Part shown: in pieces, positions 23,419 to 28,804 of the stretch
Position numbering within the stretch: the stretch's first letter is position 1
Layout of the letters: each line of letters begins with the position of its first letter
NCBI GenBank assembly: GCA_910585455.1
Contig: CAJUEL010000053.1
Span: 1 to 28,804 of the forward strand
Length of the DNA stretch: 28,804 bases
Direction: 5' to 3'
From: an uncultured Eisenbergiella sp.
GTDB taxonomy: Bacteria; Bacillota; Clostridia; Lachnospirales; Lachnospiraceae
Notes under the pieces: generated by a model
The model's database searches: none
What the model was told of the DNA's origin: nothing
Seen by the model: only the letters and a program-made list of their open reading frames with translations
Program-made: the position numbers and the translations under genes

Positions 23419-25602
23419 ATGAGCAAGAAGAGAGGGATTATTACCCTGATCGCTACAGTTGTTCTACTGGCCGCATGCGTTTATGTGTGCGTGTTCGGCT
23501 TAGACAGCGGCAAGACGGGGTCCGCCGCCAATATCAAGCAGGGGCTTGATCTGGCAGGCGGTGTCAGCATCACCTATGAGGTGGTGGGAGAGGAAGCGCC
23601 GGATGCGGCGGATATGGCGGACACCATTTTCAAGCTGCAGCAGCGTGTGGAGGGATATTCCACAGAGGCGCAGGTTTATCAGGAGGGCAGCGACCGCATC
23701 AATATCGAAATCCCGGGGGTTTCCGATGCGAACGCCATTCTGGAGGAGCTGGGAAAGCCCGGATCACTTGTGTTTTATGACAAAGACGGGGAAGAGGTGG
23801 TCACCGGCACGGATGTGGCGGACGCCCAGGCGGGATACCAGACCAACAGCATGGGCAATCAGGAGCCGGTGGTTTCCCTGACCTTCACTGCAGACGGTAC
23901 GAAGAAATTTGCGGAAGCGACCAAAGCGGCATATCCGAATCATGACATTATTTATATCGTATATGACGGCGCAATCGTGAGTTATCCTGCGGTGCAGGCG
24001 GAAATCACGGACGGACATGCGGTGATCAACGGGATGTCTTCCTTTGAAGAGGCGCAGCAGCTGGCTTCCACCATCCGCATCGGCGGTCTGAAGCTGGAGC
24101 TGGAGGAGCTGCGTTCCAACGTGGTAGGCGCACAGCTGGGAAGCGCCGCCATTGAGACCAGTCTGATCGCAGGTGCGATCGGTCTTGTGGTTGTCATCAT
24201 CTTTATGATTGCGGTTTACTGGATTCCCGGTGTGGCGAGCGCTCTGGCGCTGGGATTGTATACGGCGCTGATGGTGCTTTTGTTAAACGGCTTTGATCTG
24301 ACGCTGACGCTGCCGGGCATTGCGGGCATTATCCTGTCCATCGGTATGGCGGTGGATGCCAACGTGATCATTTTCGCCCGTATCCGGGAGGAAATCGCCA
24401 CCGGCAAGACCGTGCGCTCCTCCATCAATATCGGATTTAAAAAGGCCCTGTCCGCCATCATCGACGGCAATGTGACGACGCTGATCGCGGCGGCTGTGCT
24501 GGGCATCATGGGCACCGGCACGATCAAGGGCTTTGCCCAGACGCTGGCGTTGGGCATTGTGCTGTCGATGTTCACCGCGTTGGTGGTGACCAAACAGATC
24601 CTGAATGCCTTTTATGCCATCGGCTTTCAGAAGGAGAAATTTTACGGGCGCACCAGTGTGAAAAAGCCCATTGACTTTTTAGGCAAAAAGACCGTATTTT
24701 TTGTCATTTCCGGCGTGATGATCATCGCGGGCTTTGTGTTCATGGGAATCAACAGCGCCAATACCGGAAATACCTTAAACTATAGTCTGGAATTTCTGGG
24801 AGGCACCTCCACCAATGTGACCTTCCCGCAGGATATGAGCATTGAGGAGCTGGATGCCCAGGTGGTGCCGGTGATCGAGGAAATCAGCGGCGATCCGAAT
24901 GTGCAGACCCAGAAGGTGCAGGGGACGCAGGAGGTCATCTTCAAGACAAAATCCCTGACCGTCGCGCAGAGGGATGAGCTGAATACCGCTCTTGCAGAGC
25001 AGTTCGGCGTGGACGAGGAGACGATCACGGCGGAAACGATCAGCTCCACGATCAGCTCTGAAATGCGCTCCGGCGCGATCCTTGCGGTGCTGGTGGCAGT
25101 CATCTGTATGCTGGCTTATGTGTGGTTCCGTTTCAAGGATGTGCGCTTTGGCGCGAGCAGCGTGCTGGCTCTGGTACATGACGTGCTGGTAGTGCTGGCG
25201 TTTTACGCGATCGTGAAGGTTTCCGTGGGAAATACCTTCATCGCCTGTATGCTGACCATTGTCGGTTATTCCATCAATGCGACCATCGTCATCTTCGACC
25301 GTGTTCGTGAGAACATGAGTCTGGAGGGCAGCAAGGCGGACTTAAAGGAGCTGGTGAACAGAAGTATTTCCCAGACGCTGACCAGAAGTATTTTCACTTC
25401 TTTAACCACCTTTATCATGGTTGCGGTGCTTTATGTGCTGGGGGTGTCCAGCATTAAGGAATTTGCGCTGCCGCTCATGGCTGGCATCGCCTGCGGCGCT
25501 TATTCTTCCGTATGCCTGGCGGGCGCGATGTGGTATCTGATGAAGACGAAAATCGTGAAAAAGGAAACTGCGGACGGCAAGGCAAAAGCGGCGAAGAAAT
25601 AG
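23419..25602 (+). CDS. secDF: SecDF fused protein-export subunit
   Basis: SecD and SecF use the proton gradient to help proteins finish crossing the SecYEG channel. Here both are fused in one 727-residue protein, as in Bacillus. The SecD part has a first membrane segment (about 8-27), LDLAGG at 43-48, a large outer domain and five more membrane segments. The SecF part starts near 420-430, has its own LEFLGG near 457-462, and has six membrane segments ending near 710. ATG 23419 follows AAGGAGAA. It is placed directly behind the SCIFF maturase (14 nt), an arrangement known from other Clostridia. The C-terminus is Lys/Ala-rich. Confidence 0.96.
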   Translation: MSKKRGIITLIATVVLLAACVYVCVFGLDSGKTGSAANIKQGLDLAGGVSITYEVVGEEAPDAADMADTIFKLQQRVEGYSTEAQVYQEGSDRINIEIPGVSDANAILEELGKPGSLVFYDKDGEEVVTGTDVADAQAGYQTNSMGNQEPVVSLTFTADGTKKFAEATKAAYPNHDIIYIVYDGAIVSYPAVQAEITDGHAVINGMSSFEEAQQLASTIRIGGLKLELEELRSNVVGAQLGSAAIETSLIAGAIGLVVVIIFMIAVYWIPGVASALALGLYTALMVLLLNGFDLTLTLPGIAGIILSIGMAVDANVIIFARIREEIATGKTVRSSINIGFKKALSAIIDGNVTTLIAAAVLGIMGTGTIKGFAQTLALGIVLSMFTALVVTKQILNAFYAIGFQKEKFYGRTSVKKPIDFLGKKTVFFVISGVMIIAGFVFMGINSANTGNTLNYSLEFLGGTSTNVTFPQDMSIEELDAQVVPVIEEISGDPNVQTQKVQGTQEVIFKTKSLTVAQRDELNTALAEQFGVDEETITAETISSTISSEMRSGAILAVLVAVICMLAYVWFRFKDVRFGASSVLALVHDVLVVLAFYAIVKVSVGNTFIACMLTIVGYSINATIVIFDRVRENMSLEGSKADLKELVNRSISQTLTRSIFTSLTTFIMVAVLYVLGVSSIKEFALPLMAGIACGAYSSVCLAGAMWYLMKTKIVKKETADGKAKAAKK

Positions 25603-25609
25603 TTGTCAT

Positions 25610-25725
25610 CAGGCAATACCCATGGGGAAGGAAGCGAAGGCTTAAGCCTCGTGATTGCCCCGGCGGGAATAAGGCAGGTTATGATACAGGATCGGGAATG
25701 CGCCAAAGGGCGGTCCCGGTCCTGT
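25610..25725 (+). other. structured leader between secDF and recJ
   Basis: The 151-nt gap can fold strongly. GGCAAT (25610-25615) and ATTGCC (25654-25659) bracket a hairpin around the 12-nt palindrome AGGCTTAAGCCT (25638-25649). A second, 12-bp stem with one G-T pair joins 25686-25697 and 25714-25725, with a small inner stem CGCC/GGCG. No T-run follows either. It may be an RNA leader for recJ, a processing site, or an uncharacterised element. Confidence 0.5.
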
Positions 25726-25753
25726 CTGCGCAATGGATAGAGATCGGAGAGCT

Positions 25754-27559
25754 ATGGCAAAGTGGTTTGTGGCGGCAAAAAGGGCGGACTTTAATAAAAT
25801 CGCGGAACAGTTCGGCATCAGTCCGGTTCTGGCACGGATCATCCGCAACCGGGATATTGTGGGAGAGGAGCAGATCCGCAAATACCTGCAGGGAACGATT
25901 GCGGATTTGTATGATCCCGGACTTTTAAAGGGAATACACGAGGCCGCGTCTTTTTTACAGGAAAAAATTGAAAAACAAAGCGCGATCCGGATCATCGGAG
26001 ATTATGATGTGGACGGCGTATGCGCGACTTTTATTCTAAAAAAGGGTTTGCGTTTTTGCGGGGCAAAGGTGGATACGACGATTCCTCACCGGATCAGGGA
26101 CGGCTATGGGCTCAACGACCAGCTGGTGGAGGAGGCCGCAGCAGACGGCATTGATACGATCGTGACCTGTGATAACGGGATTGCGGCGGGGGAACAGATC
26201 GCGCTGGCAAAAAGCCATGGGATGACGGTGATTGTGACGGATCATCACGAGGTTCCCTATGAGGAGCAGATAAAAGAAGCGGGAGGCGAAAGGGAGCGCC
26301 GTTATGTGCTTCCGCCTGCGGATGTGGTGGTGGATCCGAAGCAGCCGGGCTGCACCTATCCCTTTCCGGAGATCTGCGGTGCGGTGGTCGCCTTCAAGCT
26401 GATACAGGCGCTTTTGGAAAGGAATATCCTTCAAACGTCCGATATACAGAAGCGGGAGCTTTTGGAGGAGCTGATGGAATTTGCCGCGCTTGCCACAGTC
26501 TGTGATGTGATGCGTCTGCAGGACGAAAACCGGATTCTGGTCAGGCATGGACTTTCCCTGATGCAAAACAGCAAAAATCCTGGGCTTGCGGCGCTGATGG
26601 AGGTGAACGGCATTCTGCCTGGACAGGGGAAAAAGCTGAGCGCCTTTCATCTGGGCTTCGTGATCGGTCCCTGCATGAACGCTTCCGGACGGCTGGACAG
26701 CGCGGGGCGGGCGCTGGAGCTTCTGGAATGTAAAACGAGGGAAGAAGCGATTCCCAAAGCCGCGTTCTTAAAACAGCTGAATGACAGCCGCAAGGAAATG
26801 ACGGAAAATTTTGTGAAGGAGGCTGTGGCGCTGATCGAGGGGAGCGCTTTGGGAGGGGACCGGGTTTTGGTCGTCTTTTTGCCCGAATGCCATGAGAGCA
26901 TTGCGGGGATCATCGCGGGGAGGCTGCGGGAACGCTATTATAAGCCGGTCTTCGTGCTGACGCGCGGGGAAGAGGGCGTAAAGGGCAGCGGGCGTTCCAT
27001 TGAGAGCTATCATATGTATGAGGAAATGACGAAATGCAATCATTTTTTCACCCGCTATGGCGGACATAAAATGGCGGCAGGCTTGTCCATGCGGGAGGAG
27101 GATGTGGAGGCGTTCCGCCGGGAAATCAACGAACTATGCAGGCTGACGGAGGAGGAGCTGGAGGAGCATATTCATATCGATGTGCCGATGCCGGTTTCCT
27201 ATGTGAGCTTTTCCTTCGTGGAGGAGCTGGAGCTTTTGGAGCCCTTTGGGACCGGCAATCCAAAGCCCGTGTTTGCCCAGAAGGATTTGCTGTTTCTGGC
27301 GGCGCGGGTGCTGGGAAGGAACGGAAATGCAATCCGCTTCACCGTGCAGGATGAAACGGACAAACGCTGGGAAATGATGTATTTCGGAAACCGGGATGTC
27401 TTTGATGCTTATGTGTCGGAAAAATACGGCGCACAGGCGCTGCGCGATCTGTATGCGGGGCGCGGCAGCGGATTGCGCCTGAGCGCGGTTTATTATCCGG
27501 GCATCAATACCTGGCAGGGAAATACGAAGCTGCAGCTTGTGCTGCAGCAATATCAGTGA
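25754..27559 (+). CDS. recJ: single-stranded-DNA-specific exonuclease RecJ
   Basis: RecJ degrades single-stranded DNA 5' to 3' in recombination and repair. This 601-residue protein has the DHH phosphoesterase motifs: DYDVDG at 83-88, a CDNG motif near 139-142, DHH at 163-165, then a DHHA1 domain with GSGRSIESYH, the RYGGHKMAAGL motif and an OB-like C-terminal domain that holds LLEPFGTGNPKPVFA. I chose ATG 25754 behind CGGAGA; the ATG at 25733 has no site. It is about 150 nt after secDF with a structured gap. In Clostridia recJ often follows secD/secF, so the order is conserved. It ends 61 nt before the next gene. Confidence 0.95.
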   Translation: MAKWFVAAKRADFNKIAEQFGISPVLARIIRNRDIVGEEQIRKYLQGTIADLYDPGLLKGIHEAASFLQEKIEKQSAIRIIGDYDVDGVCATFILKKGLRFCGAKVDTTIPHRIRDGYGLNDQLVEEAAADGIDTIVTCDNGIAAGEQIALAKSHGMTVIVTDHHEVPYEEQIKEAGGERERRYVLPPADVVVDPKQPGCTYPFPEICGAVVAFKLIQALLERNILQTSDIQKRELLEELMEFAALATVCDVMRLQDENRILVRHGLSLMQNSKNPGLAALMEVNGILPGQGKKLSAFHLGFVIGPCMNASGRLDSAGRALELLECKTREEAIPKAAFLKQLNDSRKEMTENFVKEAVALIEGSALGGDRVLVVFLPECHESIAGIIAGRLRERYYKPVFVLTRGEEGVKGSGRSIESYHMYEEMTKCNHFFTRYGGHKMAAGLSMREEDVEAFRREINELCRLTEEELEEHIHIDVPMPVSYVSFSFVEELELLEPFGTGNPKPVFAQKDLLFLAARVLGRNGNAIRFTVQDETDKRWEMMYFGNRDVFDAYVSEKYGAQALRDLYAGRGSGLRLSAVYYPGINTWQGNTKLQLVLQQYQ

Positions 27560-27569
27560 GAAGTCGTTG

Positions 27570-27600
27570 CGATTCAGACACATCTGAATCGTGATAAAAT
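27570..27600 (+). promoter_or_regulatory. palindrome and extended -10 promoter ahead of the sugar kinase
   Basis: CGATTCAGA (27570-27578) and TCTGAATCG (27583-27591) form a perfect 9-bp dyad, and TGA-TAAAAT (27592-27600) right after it is an extended -10 element. The dyad is well placed to act as an operator. It has no T-run, so it is not a normal terminator for recJ. Confidence 0.5.
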
Positions 27601-27620
27601 TTCACATTCGGAGGCGGAAA

Positions 27621-28547
27621 ATGGTACTGACAGTCACGTTAAATCCGGCAATTGACAAAACCTATCGGACGCAGGAGCTGATCGCTGGGCATGTGAACCG
27701 GATGAAAAGCATGGAAAATATCCCCGGCGGAAAGGGGATCAATGTGAGCAAGATCCTGTGCCAGTATGGCTGTCCGGTTACGGCGACAGGCTTTCTGGGC
27801 GGGTATACGGGGCGATGGATCGAAGAAAAAATCCGGGCGATGGGCATCGTCTGTGATTTCGTGGAGATTTCAGGGGATACCCGGTGCAGCATGAATGTGG
27901 TGGCAAATAACGGATTTGTCACGGAGATTCTGGAGCCGGGGCCTCATATTGGCGGAGAGGACCGTCTGCTCTTTTATGAAAAATACCGGAGGCTGGTGCA
28001 GGAATGCGGGCTGGTGGTGCTTTCCGGGAGCGCATCGCCGGGGCTTCCGGAGGATATTTACGTAGAGCTCATTGCAATCGCAAAGGCGCATGATAAAAGG
28101 GTGATTCTGGATACCTCTCTGGAGCTTTTGCGAAAGGGTGTGGAAGAGGCCCCGTATCTGGTCAAGCCGAACCGGCGGGAGCTGGAATATCTGGCCGGGC
28201 ATCGCTGCAGCGGGCAGGCGGAGATTCTGGATGCCGCGCGGAAGCTGCTGGACAGAGGGATAGCCTTTGTGGCAGTATCTGTAGGGGAAAAAGGGATGTA
28301 TCTGCTGCATGAGCAAAGGAGCCTGTTTGTCAGGGCGCCGCGCGTGAAGACGGTCAATACCGTGGGCTGCGGCGACAGCGCCTGCGCTTCCTTTGCAATG
28401 TCCTTGTTAAACGGAGAAACCATGGAGGAAATGCTGTGCCGGGCGGTGGCGGTGTCCGCAGCGAGCGCGGCGACGATGGAGAGCGGCAGCGTTTCGCAGG
28501 AGCTTGTGGAGGAATTGATGGAATCTCTGCATGTGGAGGTGTTATAG
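27621..28547 (+). CDS. PfkB-family 1-phosphofructokinase/hexose-phosphate kinase
   Basis: This 308-residue protein is a PfkB-family kinase of the 1-phosphofructokinase/tagatose-6-phosphate kinase subgroup, which phosphorylates a sugar phosphate with ATP. LTVTLNPAIDKTY (3-15) and the substrate-binding GGKGINVS (36-43) are typical, and the anion-hole/catalytic motif is GCGDS at 249-253 with Asp252 as base. Most relatives have GAGDS or GSGDS, so the Cys is a mild variation. The ATG at 27621 has GGAGGCGG upstream. No fructose PTS or DeoR-type regulator is next to it within the window, so the actual sugar is uncertain and I do not name it fruK. A terminator follows at 28720-28745. Confidence 0.85.
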   Translation: MVLTVTLNPAIDKTYRTQELIAGHVNRMKSMENIPGGKGINVSKILCQYGCPVTATGFLGGYTGRWIEEKIRAMGIVCDFVEISGDTRCSMNVVANNGFVTEILEPGPHIGGEDRLLFYEKYRRLVQECGLVVLSGSASPGLPEDIYVELIAIAKAHDKRVILDTSLELLRKGVEEAPYLVKPNRRELEYLAGHRCSGQAEILDAARKLLDRGIAFVAVSVGEKGMYLLHEQRSLFVRAPRVKTVNTVGCGDSACASFAMSLLNGETMEEMLCRAVAVSAASAATMESGSVSQELVEELMESLHVEVL

Positions 28548-28719
28548 GGGCTGTCTGTCGGGCGATTATCCGGTTTTGGAAAAGCTCATTTTTTCTTCAT
28601 CCGGAATTAATAACTTTTATAACTTCTTTAGGAATTGGACATATTTTGCACACATTTTCATTGTATGATGTATTACAGATAGTTGATTAACTCACTATCT
28701 CCCCCCTCATAAGAAAGTG

Positions 28720-28749
28720 AAAGCCTCGCAGCGATGCGGGGCTTTTCAC
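28720..28749 (+). terminator. Rho-independent terminator after the sugar kinase
   Basis: AAAGCCTCGCA (28720-28730) and TGCGGGGCTTT (28735-28745) pair over 11 bp with one T-G pair and a GCGA loop. The 3' arm ends in a short T-run. It lies about 170 nt after the kinase stop; the stretch between (28548-28719) holds no gene I can support. Confidence 0.85.
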
Positions 28750-28752
28750 ATG

Positions 28753-28804
28753 GTGTGCTTGGCGGCGCACGTTTCCAACGGGTGAAAGTCCCGAATCCGC
28801 CCGG
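28753..28804 (+). mobile_element. 5' end of a bacterial group II intron (class IIC-like), cut by the window edge
   Basis: GTGTGC at 28753-28758 matches the GUGYG 5' start of group II introns, and pairs with GCGCAC at 28765-28770 as the first stem. The following CGGGTGAAAGTCCCGAA (28779-28795) matches the conserved domain I segment of class IIC introns such as that of Oceanobacillus iheyensis (GGGUGAGAGUCCCGAA). The element begins seven bases after a terminator stem, the preferred insertion setting for class IIC. The rest, with the likely reverse transcriptase, is beyond the window. Confidence 0.78.

Overview
The window reads as chromosomal DNA of a spore-forming, Gram-positive member of the Clostridia, most likely Lachnospiraceae. 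Three things point there: the SCIFF peptide with its radical-SAM maturase, a hallmark of Clostridia; a full-length spoIVA spore-coat ATPase; and the gene order DUF512-der-plsY-gpsA that is typical of these bacteria. Strong AGGAGG-type ribosome sites and sigma-A promoters fit a Firmicute. The family-level placement is inference.

Layout. 198-1260 (minus): an ECF sigma factor and its probable anti-sigma partner, with an ECF-like promoter upstream and a strong terminator at the end. 1470-6320 (plus): a GNAT acetyltransferase, a PDZ/radical-SAM DUF512 protein, the ribosome-assembly GTPase Der, and two phospholipid genes, plsY and gpsA, tightly packed. 6420-7917: two unrecognised membrane proteins, one with a zinc ribbon and three His-rich 17-residue repeats. 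8006-8863 (minus): metF. 8963-11930: a MoxR-type AAA ATPase with a CoxE-like VWA partner, then an AAC(3)-family acetyltransferase whose 3' end runs through a perfect palindrome. 11932-12851: an orphan BlaI-type repressor with a double operator, followed by an SH3 lipoprotein. 12852-13332 has no recognisable gene but is rich in GC hairpins. 13333-16081: an MBOAT O-acyltransferase and an SGNH-type membrane protein, probably acting together on a surface polymer. 16233-17294: a secreted protein of four repeats in an A-B-A-B order. 17388-18881: spoIVA. 18999-20378: a MATE exporter. 20465-21649 (minus): a VanW-family exported protein.

21788-27559 is the most system-like part: a 47-residue SCIFF precursor, a hairpin with a GNRA loop, the SCIFF maturase, a fused SecDF translocase subunit, and recJ behind a structured leader. 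A PfkB-family sugar-phosphate kinase follows (27621-28547). After its terminator the window ends inside the first 52 bases of what looks like a bacterial class IIC group II intron, a class known to insert behind terminator hairpins.

The peptide-maturase pair belongs to a described family. The less explained parts are the four-repeat secreted protein, the His-repeat zinc-ribbon pair, the AAA/VWA pair, the palindrome at the acetyltransferase 3' end, and the structured stretches at 12852-13332 and 25610-25725.
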